Source: Candidatus Pantoea varia (GTDB lineage: Bacteria > Pseudomonadota > Gammaproteobacteria > Enterobacterales > Enterobacteriaceae). From it: a stretch of 64,000 nt of DNA. The translations under genes and the position numbers were made by a program. Below, piece after piece: positions 40,405-50,896 of this stretch. The stretch spans positions 372,001 through 436,000 of the forward strand of contig NZ_FOVG01000002.1 in the NCBI RefSeq assembly GCF_900115075.1. Reading direction: 5' to 3'. The notes below the pieces were generated by a model that was given only the letters and a program-made list of their open reading frames with translations, was not told the origin of the DNA and ran no database searches. How positions within the stretch are numbered: the first letter of the stretch is position 1; the number at the start of each line of letters is the position of its first letter.

Positions 40405-41058
40405 TTAAAAATCGGCGGGCTGGCGAAACGTCATGGCATTACCAAATGCCGGATGGGTAATGGTCAGTGACTCTGCATGCAGCAGCAAACGGGGTGCCAT
40501 CGCTTTGGCCTCCGGATGCGCATAGAAGTTATCCCCCAGAATCGGATGGCCCAGCGCCAGCATATGCACCCGCAGCTGGTGTGAGCGGCCTGTGATCGGT
40601 TTCAGCGAAACGCGCGCACTGTTATCCGCACGATACTCCAGCACCTGATACTCCGTCTGCGCGGCTTTGCCGGTCTCGAAGCAGACCATCTGCTTCGGAC
40701 GGTTTGGCCAGTCGCAAATCAGCGGCAGATCAACCAGCCCCTCTTCCTTCTGCGGATGACCCCAGATGCAGGCCACGTAGGTCTTGGATGGCTCGCGCTC
40801 ACGGAACTGTCGTTTCAGCTCGCGTTCCGCGGCCTTGGTCAGTGCCACCACCATCACGCCGCTGGTCGCCATATCCAGTCGGTGGACAGATTCGGCCTGC
40901 GGGAAATCACGCTGAACCCGCGTCATCACGCTATCTTTGTGCTCCTCCAGCCGACCGGGGACCGAGAGCAGACCGCTGGGTTTGTTCACCACCATGATGT
41001 GCGCATCCTGATAAAGGATGTGCAGCCAGGGTTCACGCGGTGGATTGTAAGGTTCCAT
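40405..41058 (-). CDS. rluA: Dual-specificity 23S rRNA/tRNA pseudouridine synthase RluA
   Basis: Makes pseudouridine 746 in 23S rRNA and 32 in several tRNAs. 217 aa from the ATG at 41058 (MEPYNPPREPWLHILY), with GGAAAG just upstream; a TTG four codons earlier is less likely. The catalytic aspartate is in the family motif SVHRLDMATSG. KPITGRSHQLRVHMLALGHPILGD is the RluA-family C-terminal signature. It follows rapA on the same strand across a terminator. Confidence 0.96.
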   Translation of the reverse strand: MEPYNPPREPWLHILYQDAHIMVVNKPSGLLSVPGRLEEHKDSVMTRVQRDFPQAESVHRLDMATSGVMVVALTKAAERELKRQFREREPSKTYVACIWGHPQKEEGLVDLPLICDWPNRPKQMVCFETGKAAQTEYQVLEYRADNSARVSLKPITGRSHQLRVHMLALGHPILGDNFYAHPEAKAMAPRLLLHAESLTITHPAFGNAMTFRQPADF

Positions 41059-41066
41059 GGGGCTTT

Positions 41067-41093
41067 CCAAAAATAAGGGGCCATACGGCCCCT
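41067..41093 (-). terminator. rapA terminator
   Basis: On the minus strand AGGGGCC, GTAT loop, GGCCCCT, then TATTTTT; it lies 5 nt after the rapA stop and overlaps the rluA ribosome-binding region. Confidence 0.85.
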
Positions 41094-41097
41094 GAGC

Positions 41098-44004
41098 TTA
41101 CTGGTGTGTCACCACAATCAGGCGCAGCGCATCGAGACGCCAGTTGGCCTCATCAAGACTTTCCAGCACCTGTTCACGATTGCTTTCCAGCGCTTCGATT
41201 TCATCTTCACGGATGTTCGGGTTAACGGCTTTCAGCGCGTTGAGACGCGAGAGTTCTGCGCCCAGCTTCTCGTTCGCTTCGGTACGCGCCGCATCAATCA
41301 CCGCACGCGCTTCGCTGACGACGCTCTGTTCGCCCTGGGTCAGAATCGCATGCACATCCTGCTGTACCGCATTCACCAGTTTGCTGGCGGTGTGACGGTT
41401 TACCGCATTCAGCTGACGGTTAAAGCTTTCGAACTCCACTTTGGCCGCCAGGTTAGTGCCTTTGGTATCCATCAGCAGACGGATTGGCGTCGGTGGCAGG
41501 AAGCGGGTCAGTTGCAGATGCTTCGGTGCCTGCGCCTCAACCACATAGATCAGCTCAACCAGCAGTGTCCCGACCGGCAGCGCCTTGTTCTTCAGCAGTG
41601 ACAGGGCGCTGCTGCCGGTATCACCCGACAGAATCAGGTCCAGACCGTTACGAATCAGCGGATGTTCCCAGGTAATAAACTGGGTATCTTCGCGTGACAG
41701 CGCCTGATCGCGGTTAAAGGTGATGGTGCAGCCATCTTCCGGCAGGCCGGGGAAGTCAGGCACCAGCATGTGATCGGAAGGGGTCAGCACGATAAGGTTA
41801 TCGCTGCGATCTTCCTGATTGATACCAACAATATCAAATAGATTGAGTGCGAAGTTGACCAGGCCGGTGTCGTTATCCTGCTCGCTGATGGCATTAGCCA
41901 GCAGCTGAGCTGATTCACCGCCGTTGGAATTCAGTTCCAGCAGACGATCGCGACCCTGTTCCAGCTGCAGTTTCAGCGCGTCATGCTGTTTGCGGCAATC
42001 GGTGATAAACGCATCAAAGCCTTCGCTGTTTTCTGGTGCGGCCAGATAGCCGATCAGCTGTGAATGGACGCTGTCATAGATTGTCCGGCCGGTCGGGCAG
42101 GTGTGTTCAAACGCGTCCAGCCCTTCGTGATACCAGCGCAGCAGAACGGCCTGTGCGGTCTGCTCCAGCCACGGCACCAGAATCTGAATATCGTGCGCCT
42201 GACCGATACGATCCAGACGACCGATACGCTGCTCCAGCAGGTCCGGGTTAAACGGCAGATCGAACATCACCAGACGGCTGGCAAACTGGAAGTTACGGCC
42301 TTCTGAACCAATCTCAGAGCACAACAGCACCTGCGCGCCATTCTCTTCTGAGGCGAACCAGGCGGCAGCACGGTCACGTTCAATGATCGACAGACCTTCG
42401 TGGAACACCGCTGCACGAATACCTTCGCGCTCGCGCAGTACCTGCTCCAGCTGCAGCGCGGTGGCCGCTTTGGCGCAGATCACCAGCACTTTCTCTTTAC
42501 GGTTAGTGGTGAGATAGCCCATCAGCCATTCCACGCGCGGATCGAAGTTCCACCAGGTGCCGCTGTCGCCTTCAAATTCCTGATAAATCTGCTCCGGATA
42601 GAGCAGGTCCCGCGCCCGCTCTTCTGCGCTTTTGCGCGCGCCCATAATGCCGGAGACTTTAATTGCCGTCTGATACTGCGCAGGCAGCGGCAGGCGGATC
42701 TGATGCAGTTCGCGTTTCGGGAAGCCTTTAACCCCATTACGGGTGTTACGGAACAGCACGCGGCTGGTGCCGTGGCGATCCATCAGCATGGAGATGAGTT
42801 CCTGACGCGCTTCCAGCTTGCCGTCACGGTCGCTGTTGGCAACCTGCAGCAGCGGCTCGATGTCCTGCTCGCCGACCAGATCGTTGATCCGGTTCATCTC
42901 CTCCTGGGAGATCGCTTTATCTGCCAGCAGCGCCGTAACGGCATCCGCGATCGGGCGGAAATGCTGCTGCTCTTCAACAAAGGCCGCGAAGTCATGGAAA
43001 CGGTTTGGATCGAGCAGGCGCAGACGGGCGAAATGACTCTCCATGCCCAGCTGCTCAGGCGTCGCAGTCAGCAGCAGAACGCCGGCGGTTTTCTCAGCCA
43101 GCTGTTCAATAACCTGATATTCACGGCTTGGCTCACCTTCTGACCAGGCCAGATGGTGCGCTTCATCGACAACCAGAAGATCCCATTCGGCATCGGCCAG
43201 CATCTCAAGGCGCTGCTTGTTACGGCGCACGAAGTCGAGTGAGCAGATAATCAGCTGCTCCGTTTCAAACGGGTTATCACTGTCGTGCTGCGCTTCGGTA
43301 TAACGGTCGTCGTCAAACAGCGCAAAGCGCAGGTTGAAGCGGCGCAGCATCTCGACCAGCCACTGGTGCTGCAGGGTTTCTGGTACCACGATCAGGACGC
43401 GATCGGCACGGCCAGCCAGCAACTGCTGCTGGATGATCATCCCGGCTTCAATGGTTTTACCCAGGCCAACTTCATCGGCCAGCAGCACGCGCGGCGCATG
43501 GCGGCGACCCACATCGTGGGCGATATGCAGCTGGTGAGGGATCAGGTTGGTGCGCATACCGCGTAAGCCGCTGATCGGCAGGCGGTATTGCTCACTCTGA
43601 TATTTACGGGCGCGGAAGCGCAGGGCAAAACGATCCATACGATCGAGCTGGCCGGCAAACAGGCGATCCTGCGGCTTACTGAACACCAGCTTGCTGTCGA
43701 GCATCACTTCGCGCAGCATCACTTCGCTTTCTTCGGTATCCAGACGGGTACCGATATAGGTCATCAGGTCATTTTCGTTGCGTACTTCATCGACGCGCAT
43801 CTGCCAGCCTTCATGGCTGGTGATGGTATCACCCGGATTAAAGATGACGCGGGTAACCGGCGAATCGTTGCGGGCGTAGAGGCGGTTTTCCCCCGTGGCC
43901 GGAAACAGCAGGGTGATCATGCGGGTATCGATCGCCACCACGGTGCCCAGTCCCAGTTCACTTTCCGTATCACTAATCCAGCGCTGACCTAATGTAAAAA
44001 CCAT
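41098..44004 (-). CDS. rapA: RNA polymerase-associated ATPase RapA (HepA)
   Basis: Swi2/Snf2-type ATPase that binds RNA polymerase and helps recycle it after termination. 968 aa, same as E. coli. Two N-terminal Tudor-like parts ([20 protein letters not shown]), Walker [16 protein letters not shown] (near residue 170), DEAH box LVVDEAHHL, and helicase C motifs [15 protein letters not shown] and [11 protein letters not shown]. The C-terminal RapA domains end VVTHQ. Single gene with its own terminator. Confidence 0.98.
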   Translation of the reverse strand: MVFTLGQRWISDTESELGLGTVVAIDTRMITLLFPATGENRLYARNDSPVTRVIFNPGDTITSHEGWQMRVDEVRNENDLMTYIGTRLDTEESEVMLREVMLDSKLVFSKPQDRLFAGQLDRMDRFALRFRARKYQSEQYRLPISGLRGMRTNLIPHQLHIAHDVGRRHAPRVLLADEVGLGKTIEAGMIIQQQLLAGRADRVLIVVPETLQHQWLVEMLRRFNLRFALFDDDRYTEAQHDSDNPFETEQLIICSLDFVRRNKQRLEMLADAEWDLLVVDEAHHLAWSEGEPSREYQVIEQLAEKTAGVLLLTATPEQLGMESHFARLRLLDPNRFHDFAAFVEEQQHFRPIADAVTALLADKAISQEEMNRINDLVGEQDIEPLLQVANSDRDGKLEARQELISMLMDRHGTSRVLFRNTRNGVKGFPKRELHQIRLPLPAQYQTAIKVSGIMGARKSAEERARDLLYPEQIYQEFEGDSGTWWNFDPRVEWLMGYLTTNRKEKVLVICAKAATALQLEQVLREREGIRAAVFHEGLSIIERDRAAAWFASEENGAQVLLCSEIGSEGRNFQFASRLVMFDLPFNPDLLEQRIGRLDRIGQAHDIQILVPWLEQTAQAVLLRWYHEGLDAFEHTCPTGRTIYDSVHSQLIGYLAAPENSEGFDAFITDCRKQHDALKLQLEQGRDRLLELNSNGGESAQLLANAISEQDNDTGLVNFALNLFDIVGINQEDRSDNLIVLTPSDHMLVPDFPGLPEDGCTITFNRDQALSREDTQFITWEHPLIRNGLDLILSGDTGSSALSLLKNKALPVGTLLVELIYVVEAQAPKHLQLTRFLPPTPIRLLMDTKGTNLAAKVEFESFNRQLNAVNRHTASKLVNAVQQDVHAILTQGEQSVVSEARAVIDAARTEANEKLGAELSRLNALKAVNPNIREDEIEALESNREQVLESLDEANWRLDALRLIVVTHQ

Positions 44005-44156
44005 ATATTTTTTGCTCGAATTTTAACGTTTTTAGAGGTGTTCCCAAAGCTCAGGCAATAGCGCTACCGCCAGACAACAAGGTCTGGAACGGGTGTAAGA
44101 GCGGTGAGTTTCAGGAAGGGCGCTATGGTACTGGATGGCAGGGCGTTCGTCACCTG

Positions 44157-46511
44157 TCAAAAAAGCCCCAGCTGTCCGGTAATAAGTGTAGCAAAGTCCC
44201 CTTCAACAAAGGGCAGAATCCCCTCTGCGACCGGCTGAAGTTGCTTCGTCACGTAGTGGTCATAGTCCAGCGGCGTGCTGCGCGCCTCCAGTGGCTCGGG
44301 GCCTGCCGTGGCGATGACATAACGGATCCTGCCACCATTCTGGTACTGCAAGGGCCGGTTTAATTTACGATTCTGCTCATCGGCCAGCCGGGCGGCGCGC
44401 ACGTGCGGGGGCACGTTTCGTTCATATTCTTTCAGCGGACGTCGGAGACGCTTTTTGTAGATGAGCTGATCGTCGAGTTCACCGGCCAGCAGCTGCGCCA
44501 CAGTGGTGCGGATGTAATCCTGCCACGGCTCACGGTGGAAGATACGGTGATAGAGCTGCTGCTGAAACGCTTTGGCCAGCGGCGTCCAGTCGGTTCGCAC
44601 CGACTCCAGCCCCTTGAAGACCATACGTTCACCGGCGGCTTCACGAATCAGCCCGGCGTAGCGTTTCTTGCTGCCCTGTTCCGCGCCGCGAATGGTCGGC
44701 ATCAGAAAACGGCAGAAGTGGCTTTCATACTCCAGTTCCAGTGCGCTGGTCAGCCCGTGAGTCTGCTGCAGGTGGTCGCGCCACCAGGCATTCACTTTCT
44801 GTACCAGCTGCTGACCAATCGCGGCGGCCTGCTCTTCGCTGTGGGCGGACTTCAGCCAGACAAAGGTGGAGTCGGTGTCGCCATAGATGACGTCATAGCC
44901 TTCCGCCTCGATCAGCGCGCGGGTCTGCTGCATGATGGTGTGACCGCGCAGGGTAATAGAGGAGGCGAGGCGCGGATCAAAGAAGCGGCAGGCGCTGGTG
45001 CCCAGCACGCCGTAAAAAGCGTTCATGATGATCTTTAGCGCCTGCGACAGCGGCTGGTTTTTCTGCTTTTTCGCCGCTTCACGTCCCAGCCAGATCTGCT
45101 CAACAATGGCGGGCAGACAGTGAGTGTGTCGTGAGAAACGCGCTTCGCGGAAACCCTCGACCGAATCGGCATCATCAGTATGAGCCAGACCCTCTACCAG
45201 ACCCACCGGGTCGATCAGGAAGGTGCGGATAATGGACGGATAGAGGCTTTTGTAATCCAGCACCAGCACCGAGTCATACAGGCCGGGGCGCGAATCCATC
45301 ACATAACCCCCCGGACTGGCTTCAGGGGCAACATCACCCATGTTCGGGGCGACAAATCCCGCGCGATGCATCCGCGGAATATAAAGATGACCAAAGGCCG
45401 CCACTGAACCGCCGTGGCGATCGACTGCCAGGCCATTGACCGCCGCGCGTTCCAGCAGAAACGGCATAATCGCCGTTTTGTGAAAAATGCGCGTCACCAG
45501 CTCGCAGTCTTTGAGGTTGTAGCGTGCCAGCGCCGGTTTATCATTGGCAAATCGCCAGTTAATCTCCTCCATGCGCTGCCAGGGATTATCGATCGCTTTT
45601 CCTTCACCCAGCAACTGTTGCGACACCGACTCCAGGCTAAACGACGGAAAATCCCAGAACGCCGATTTCAGCGCGTCAATGCCATCGACAATCAACCGGC
45701 CACTGGCCTGAGCGAAAAACACGCCGGGTTTGAAGCCATGTTCACGCCACTCCAGCGCGGCCTGCTGGCGTCCCAGGCGCAGCGGAATGCCGTAACGATC
45801 GGCATGCTTTTGCAGTACCCGCAGGTCAAACTGCACCACGTTCCAGCCAATTAAGACATCCGGATCATGATCTGCAAACCACTGGTTCAGCGCTTCAAGC
45901 AACTGTGGCCGGCTGTCGAGATAGATCAGCTCGAAATCCAGCGTGCTGGCATCCCCGTTGGCGGGGCCGAGCATATAGACCTGGCGCTGACCGCAGCCCT
46001 CCAGCCCAATACAGTAAAGCTCGCCATGCTGGGTGGTTTCAATATCCAGTGAGACCCATTTCAGCGGCGGGCGATAGTCGGGATGGGGTTTGAGCCGCGC
46101 ATTGACCACGCTGTCGCCGCGCTGCTCGCCATCAAACCAGACTGGCGCGGTAATAAAACGCTCCATGAGGTAGCGCTCCGGCGGGCGGATATCCGCCTCA
46201 TAGACCGGAATACCCTGTTCGCGCAGTCGTTTTTCGATGCGCTGAAGCTGACGATTCTGCGGGCAGTAGAGGCCAAAAACCGGGCGGCGGCGGAAATCTT
46301 TCAGCGCCAGCGACTGAATCCGAAACTGACGTTCATCTTTGAGTAATTCGCTGACCTGCGCCTGAAATTCCTCGGGAATAAACGCGACGGACTCCTGCAC
46401 CGGCAGCACCACGCGCTGCGCGCCGGCATCAGTGGCGAGCCAGAGGATAATTTCGGTGCCATGCGGGCTGTCGCGCCAGTGGCGGGTGAGCAGAAAACCT
46501 GCGCGGGGCAT
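44157..46511 (-). CDS. polB: DNA polymerase II
   Basis: Family B repair polymerase with proofreading, SOS-induced in E. coli (dinA). 784 aa (E. coli 783). Exonuclease motif I is [16 protein letters not shown]; polymerase motif A is [14 protein letters not shown] and motif C is [24 protein letters not shown] is motif B. In E. coli the araBAD operon lies next to it; here yabI follows at once, divergently. A 15/20 LexA-like box lies about 56 nt upstream. Confidence 0.98.
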   Translation of the reverse strand: MPRAGFLLTRHWRDSPHGTEIILWLATDAGAQRVVLPVQESVAFIPEEFQAQVSELLKDERQFRIQSLALKDFRRRPVFGLYCPQNRQLQRIEKRLREQGIPVYEADIRPPERYLMERFITAPVWFDGEQRGDSVVNARLKPHPDYRPPLKWVSLDIETTQHGELYCIGLEGCGQRQVYMLGPANGDASTLDFELIYLDSRPQLLEALNQWFADHDPDVLIGWNVVQFDLRVLQKHADRYGIPLRLGRQQAALEWREHGFKPGVFFAQASGRLIVDGIDALKSAFWDFPSFSLESVSQQLLGEGKAIDNPWQRMEEINWRFANDKPALARYNLKDCELVTRIFHKTAIMPFLLERAAVNGLAVDRHGGSVAAFGHLYIPRMHRAGFVAPNMGDVAPEASPGGYVMDSRPGLYDSVLVLDYKSLYPSIIRTFLIDPVGLVEGLAHTDDADSVEGFREARFSRHTHCLPAIVEQIWLGREAAKKQKNQPLSQALKIIMNAFYGVLGTSACRFFDPRLASSITLRGHTIMQQTRALIEAEGYDVIYGDTDSTFVWLKSAHSEEQAAAIGQQLVQKVNAWWRDHLQQTHGLTSALELEYESHFCRFLMPTIRGAEQGSKKRYAGLIREAAGERMVFKGLESVRTDWTPLAKAFQQQLYHRIFHREPWQDYIRTTVAQLLAGELDDQLIYKKRLRRPLKEYERNVPPHVRAARLADEQNRKLNRPLQYQNGGRIRYVIATAGPEPLEARSTPLDYDHYVTKQLQPVAEGILPFVEGDFATLITGQLGLF

Positions 46512-46566
46512 ATTCAGATGTTCTCCGGACTCAACAATTCAGGGGTGAGAAAACCGCTTAAGTATA

Positions 46567-46586
46567 TCATGGATATTTATACAGTT
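46567..46586 (-). promoter_or_regulatory. Candidate LexA box for polB
   Basis: On the minus strand AACTGTATAAATATCCATGA matches TACTGTATATATATACAGTA at 15 of 20 bases. It keeps CTGT and the TA-rich core but has CAT in place of the key CAG, so binding may be weak. Confidence 0.35.
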
Positions 46587-46628
46587 CCCGACGCTGCGTT
46601 TTGTCAACATTGTCCTACAATTCTTGCC

Positions 46629-46657
46629 TTGACGCTGTGTGGCTGGCTCTGGACAAT
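46629..46657 (+). promoter_or_regulatory. Candidate yabI promoter
   Basis: TTGACG (46629-46634) and GACAAT (46652-46657) with 17-bp spacing, 29 bp before the yabI ATG. Confidence 0.5.
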
Positions 46658-46686
46658 CCAGCCTTCTGCTTTTACTTAGGATGATT

Positions 46687-47451
46687 ATGGAAGCCTGGAT
46701 TCAACAACTGATTACTCAGTCCCTGGAATGGGCGCTGTTTGCCGTTGCGCTGGTGACGTTTCTGGAGTCGCTGGCGCTGGTCGGGCTGTTGCTGCCAGGT
46801 ACAGTGATGATGGCCAGTCTGGGCGCGCTGATCGGGAGTGGCGAGCTGGGCCTTTACCCGGCCTGGGCGGCGGGCTTTGCGGGCTGCCTGATTGGTGACT
46901 GGGTCTCCTACGGCATCGGCTGGAAATTCCAGGGACCGCTGCATCGCTCAAAGTATCTGCAAAAGTACAAAGGTCTGCTGGATAAAACTGAGCACGCTCT
47001 GCATCAGCACAGCATGTTTACGATTCTGGTCGGGCGCTTTGTTGGCCCTACGCGTCCGCTGATCCCGCTGGCGGCCGGTATGCTGGAGCTGCCGGTGCGT
47101 AAGTTCCTGCCGCCGAACATTATCGGCTGCATCCTCTGGCCGCCGCTCTATCTGCTGCCCGGGATTCTGGCGGGAGTGGCGATCGATGTGCCGAAAGCCG
47201 CGCAGGGCGGCAGCTTTAAATGGCTGTTACTCGGCGCAGCACTGCTGATCTGGCTGGGCGGCTGGTTATGCTGGCGCTGGTGGCGCAGCGGCAAGAACCG
47301 CGACTGGGCATCGGCCTGGCTGCCGCCTGAGCGTTTGCGCTGGGCTGGACCGCTGGGGCTGGTGATATCCGTCGCGGCGTTTGCTGGCATCCAGTTCCAT
47401 CCGATGATGCCGATTTTCCGTCATCTGCTGTGGCAGGTTTTCTTCGCCTGA
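46687..47451 (+). CDS. yabI: DedA-family inner-membrane protein YabI
   Basis: 254 aa (E. coli 254), DedA/SNARE-associated family of small membrane proteins. The family is linked to envelope integrity and, in recent work, to flipping of undecaprenyl phosphate or phospholipids; YabI's own substrate is not known. ESLALVGLLLPGTVMM, GDWVSYGIG and the motif FTILVGRFVGPTRPLIPLAAGM are conserved. The start is the ATG at 46687, with AGG 6 nt upstream; an earlier in-frame start at 46639 lies in the promoter region. It converges with thiQ, with 3 nt between the stops. Confidence 0.94.
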   Translation: MEAWIQQLITQSLEWALFAVALVTFLESLALVGLLLPGTVMMASLGALIGSGELGLYPAWAAGFAGCLIGDWVSYGIGWKFQGPLHRSKYLQKYKGLLDKTEHALHQHSMFTILVGRFVGPTRPLIPLAAGMLELPVRKFLPPNIIGCILWPPLYLLPGILAGVAIDVPKAAQGGSFKWLLLGAALLIWLGGWLCWRWWRSGKNRDWASAWLPPERLRWAGPLGLVISVAAFAGIQFHPMMPIFRHLLWQVFFA

Positions 47452-47454
47452 CGT

Positions 47455-48156
47455 TTAACGACGCGGGATGCCGAGCACGTCGGCCTCCCGCGTTTCACCC
47501 GACAGCAGCTGTCGGGTCTCGCCATCCCAGTAAACCCGGCCATCCACAATCACCACGCTGCGCGGCGCAATCTGCTGTGCATCCTCCAGACTGTGCGACA
47601 CCATCAGCAGCGTGATGCTGCGCGCTTCGCACACCGAACGCACCAGTTGCAGCATCTCGCCGCGTAGCGCGGGATCCAGCGCAGAAAAAGGCTCATCCAG
47701 CAGCAGCACCGGCCGGTCACGCAGCAGACAGCGTGCCAGCGCCACGCGCTGTCGCTGTCCGCCCGATAGCTCGCCCGGCAGACGGGTCAGCAAATCGCCG
47801 AGTCCCACCTGATCGGCCAGCGCGGCCAGTTGCTGACGCTGCTCAGCGCTAAGTTTTAATCCCGGATGCAGCCCCAGCGCCATGTTCTGCTGCACGCTGA
47901 GGTGCGGAAACAGGTTGTTCTCCTGAAACAGCATCGATACCGGTCTTCTGGCCGGGACGCTGTGGGTGTGATCCTGACCGTCAATCATCAGAGTGCCCTG
48001 TTTCACCGGCAGAAAACCAGCGATCAGGCTCAGCAGGGTGCTTTTTCCGGCCCCGCTGGGTCCGAGGATCGCGATGCGCTCGCCGCGCGTGGCAGTGAGG
48101 CTGAAGCGCATCGGCAGATGCTGATACAGGTAAGTGAGGTTATCAAGTGTCAGCAT
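47455..48156 (-). CDS. thiQ: Thiamine ABC transporter ATP-binding protein
   Basis: ATPase of the ThiBPQ importer for thiamine and its phosphates. 233 aa. Walker [10 protein letters not shown] (near residue 32), signature [16 protein letters not shown], Walker [14 protein letters not shown] and the switch histidine in [10 protein letters not shown] are all present. The start overlaps the end of thiP by 14 nt. Its stop is 3 nt from that of convergent yabI, with no terminator between. Confidence 0.96.
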   Translation of the reverse strand: MLTLDNLTYLYQHLPMRFSLTATRGERIAILGPSGAGKSTLLSLIAGFLPVKQGTLMIDGQDHTHSVPARRPVSMLFQENNLFPHLSVQQNMALGLHPGLKLSAEQRQQLAALADQVGLGDLLTRLPGELSGGQRQRVALARCLLRDRPVLLLDEPFSALDPALRGEMLQLVRSVCEARSITLLMVSHSLEDAQQIAPRSVVIVDGRVYWDGETRQLLSGETREADVLGIPRR

Positions 48157-49750
48157 GGCGGCCTGGTAATTTTTCCATTAGCGTGAACAGTAATAAACAG
48201 AGCAGCAGCAGCAGCAGGGCGGTAACTGCTCCATCTGCGCCGCGATAGGCGCCAATCTGCTGATAAAGGTAGAACGGCAGTGTGCGGAAGTCGGCATTGC
48301 CAAACAGCGCCACCACGCCGAAATCACCAATCGACAGCACGCAGGCAAAGGCGAGTGCCTGGGCAAGCGGACGTTTCAGCGCCCGCAACTCGATCAGCCG
48401 CAGCCGGTTCCAGCCGTGGATATCCAGTGAATCGCAGAGTCTGCCGTAGCGCTCTGCGACATCCCGCATCGGGTTTTCCAGCACTTTCAGCGCATAGGGA
48501 ATGGCGATCAGCGCATTGGTAAAGATCACCAGCCCCTCAGCCGAATCGGGCAGACCGATGGTGGCGTTGAACAGCAGGAAAAAGCCGGTGGCGAGCACAA
48601 TGCCTGGCATCGCCAGAATCAGCATGCCGCTGGTGTCAATTAACTGTGCCGCCGCAGGACGCTGACGCAGACGCAGCTCGCAACTGCTCCACAGCAGCAT
48701 CATGGTCAGCACCACACAGATCAGACCGGCACCGATGGCGATGCGCAGTGAAGTAAAGGTGGCCTGCCACAGGGCAGGCTGCGCCAGCGCGCCGCGCAGT
48801 CCGCCATGCAGGCCATCGACGATGACCGCCGCCAGCGGGGGCAGCAGCAGAATCAGCGCCAGCAGAATCAGCAGCGCATCGACCAGCTGTGCTCCGCGTG
48901 AATCCTGCGGATTACGCCAGCCGTTCAGCTGGCTGGTTCCGGCGGGAATCGCCTTGCTGAAGCGCTGGCTGAGCAGCACCAGCGTCAGACAGCAGCCGAG
49001 CTGGATCAGCGCCAGCAGCGCTGCGCGTCCGGGATCGTAGTCATAACTCAGCGCCTGAAATATCGCCAGCTCAATGGTGGTGGCCTGCGGACCGCCGCCC
49101 AGCGACAGCACAGTGGCAAAGCTGGCGAAACAGAGCATAAAGATCAGCGCACCTGTCGGCAGTAGCTGACGCCGCAGCCATGGCCACTCCAGCAGACGAA
49201 AATGATGCCAGCTACGCAGGTCAAGTTGTGCCGCCAGCTGGCGCTGCTCTGCCGGGATGCTCTCCAGCGCCTGCAGCATCAGGCGGGTCGCCAGCGGCAG
49301 GTTAAAGAAGACGTGCGCCAGCAAGATACCTGGCAGACCATACGGGGAGAAGTGATAACCCATCCCTGCCCGCTGGCACAACTGCGCCAGCCAGCCATTG
49401 CTACCATAGACGGTCAGCAGACCGAAGACCGCAACCAGCACCGGCAGCACCAGCGTCATGGCGCACAGGCGCAGCAGCAACAGACGACCAGGAAAACGCC
49501 GTCGATAGAGCGCGCGTGCCAGCGGTACCGCGGGCAGCAGCGACAGCAGGGCGGAGAGCAGCGCCTGACCGAAAGAGAAGGCGATAACGTGATGCAGGTA
49601 ATCATCCTGCAGCACGCCGCGCCAGTCCGTGTCCGGCGCGGCGTTCCACAGTGAACCAAACGCCAGCAGCGCCACGCAGGTTAACAGCAGCGTGGCGAGG
49701 GAACCGGGAATCAGCCAGCGCGGCATCAGCGACTGACGGCGCGTTGCCAC
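48143..49750 (-). CDS. thiP: Thiamine ABC transporter permease
   Basis: Membrane part of ThiBPQ. 535 aa (E. coli 536), a fused double permease with about 12 hydrophobic segments. Two EAA-type loops are visible, near [20 protein letters not shown] and [20 protein letters not shown], one per half. It overlaps thiB by 25 nt and thiQ by 14 nt, so the three are translationally linked. Confidence 0.96.
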   Translation of the reverse strand: MATRRQSLMPRWLIPGSLATLLLTCVALLAFGSLWNAAPDTDWRGVLQDDYLHHVIAFSFGQALLSALLSLLPAVPLARALYRRRFPGRLLLLRLCAMTLVLPVLVAVFGLLTVYGSNGWLAQLCQRAGMGYHFSPYGLPGILLAHVFFNLPLATRLMLQALESIPAEQRQLAAQLDLRSWHHFRLLEWPWLRRQLLPTGALIFMLCFASFATVLSLGGGPQATTIELAIFQALSYDYDPGRAALLALIQLGCCLTLVLLSQRFSKAIPAGTSQLNGWRNPQDSRGAQLVDALLILLALILLLPPLAAVIVDGLHGGLRGALAQPALWQATFTSLRIAIGAGLICVVLTMMLLWSSCELRLRQRPAAAQLIDTSGMLILAMPGIVLATGFFLLFNATIGLPDSAEGLVIFTNALIAIPYALKVLENPMRDVAERYGRLCDSLDIHGWNRLRLIELRALKRPLAQALAFACVLSIGDFGVVALFGNADFRTLPFYLYQQIGAYRGADGAVTALLLLLLCLLLFTLMEKLPGRHADT

Positions 49751-50712
49751 TGGCTAATCCAGCCCGAACGCTGGCTGGCAACCTCTTCCGGCGAGAACTG
49801 CAGAGCTGTGGAAGGCACGTTGAGCGCCGCGAAACCGGCAGGCAGCGGCGTGTCGATCACCGGGTACATCCAGTTGCCGGTGGGGATAGTGCGCTGGAAG
49901 TCAGGCGAGACCATAAATTTCATGAACTGCTGTGCCAGTGCCGGCTGTTTGCTGCTGGCTAACTGCGCGGCAACTTCGACCTGCAGATAGTGACCCTCTG
50001 CAAAGGACGCAGCGGCGTAGTTCTCTTTTTTCTCTTCGATGATGTGGTAAGCCGGAGAGGTGGTGTAGCTCAGTACCAGATCGCCTTCGCCCTTGAGGAA
50101 CAGGCCATAGGCTTCACTCCAGCCTTTGGTCACCGTCACGGTTTTTTGCGCCAGCTTCTGCCATGCCTGCGGTGCCTGATCGCCATAGACCTTCTGCATC
50201 CAGAGCAGCAGACCTAAGCCAGGCGTGCTGGTGCGGGGATCTTCGTAAATCACCCGCCACTTTTCCGGACTGTCGACCAGCTCTTTCAGGCTTTTTGGCG
50301 GATTTTTCAGCCGGGTTTTATCATAGACAAACGCGAAGTAGCCATAATCGAACGGCACGAAGGTGGTGTTGTGCCAGCCATCGGGCAGTTTTAATGTCGA
50401 GGTGTCGACCTGACTTTCGGCAAACAGACCTGTTTTCTGCGCGGCCTGCACCAGATTGTTATCCAGCCCCAGAACGACATCGGCTTTACTGTTTTTGCCT
50501 TCCATCCGCACGCGGTTCAGCAGCGACACGCCATCTTCCAGCGTAACGAATTTCAGCTCGCAGTTGCACTGTGCTTCAAAGGCTTTTTTAACCGCCGGGC
50601 CAGGGCCCCAGTCGGCGGAGAAGGAGTCGTAGGTGTAGACCGTGAGAACCGGCCTGGCCGCCAGAACGGGGGCGGAGAGTAACAGCAGCACCGGCAGAAC
50701 TTTGTTTAACAC
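49726..50712 (-). CDS. thiB: Thiamine-binding periplasmic protein
   Basis: Solute-binding protein for thiamine, TMP and TPP. 328 aa. The start is the GTG at 50712 (VLNKVLPVLLLLSAPVLA, signal peptide), with GGAG 6 nt upstream; a longer frame from a TTG at 50775 runs back to the edge of the TPP aptamer. The mature part RPVLTVYTYDSFSADWGPG is nearly invariant in enterics. Controlled by the upstream TPP riboswitch. sgrR lies upstream on the same strand. Confidence 0.96.
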   Translation of the reverse strand: MLNKVLPVLLLLSAPVLAARPVLTVYTYDSFSADWGPGPAVKKAFEAQCNCELKFVTLEDGVSLLNRVRMEGKNSKADVVLGLDNNLVQAAQKTGLFAESQVDTSTLKLPDGWHNTTFVPFDYGYFAFVYDKTRLKNPPKSLKELVDSPEKWRVIYEDPRTSTPGLGLLLWMQKVYGDQAPQAWQKLAQKTVTVTKGWSEAYGLFLKGEGDLVLSYTTSPAYHIIEEKKENYAAASFAEGHYLQVEVAAQLASSKQPALAQQFMKFMVSPDFQRTIPTGNWMYPVIDTPLPAGFAALNVPSTALQFSPEEVASQRSGWISQWQRAVSR

Positions 50713-50769
50713 TTTGCGCTCCTTCAGGAGAATAGGGGATGAGTCGCAAAGGATCTGAGCACAGAGGCC

Positions 50770-50858
50770 TCTCAAATCCCTACGTCGGTATTAACCGAAT
50801 CAGGTTCGACGGGTCTCTCTCAGCGGCTTGCTTGTGGCAGGCCGCACCCCGTTGAGAA
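50770..50858 (-). promoter_or_regulatory. TPP riboswitch (THI element) of thiBPQ
   Basis: On the minus strand: ACGGGGTGC, GCTGAGAGAGACCC, GAACCTGATTCGGTTAATACC and CGTAGGGA in the right order, closed by a P1 helix TCTCAA/TTGAGA. These are the conserved pieces of the thiamine pyrophosphate aptamer. Downstream, CTTTGCG (50745-50751) can pair with CGCAAAG (50712-50718) and CTCC/GGAG form an inner stem, hiding the thiB Shine-Dalgarno sequence. Confidence 0.95.
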
Positions 50859-50896
50859 CGTCACATTCTAGTCATTTCAGCGCCGGGGCGAAAGCG

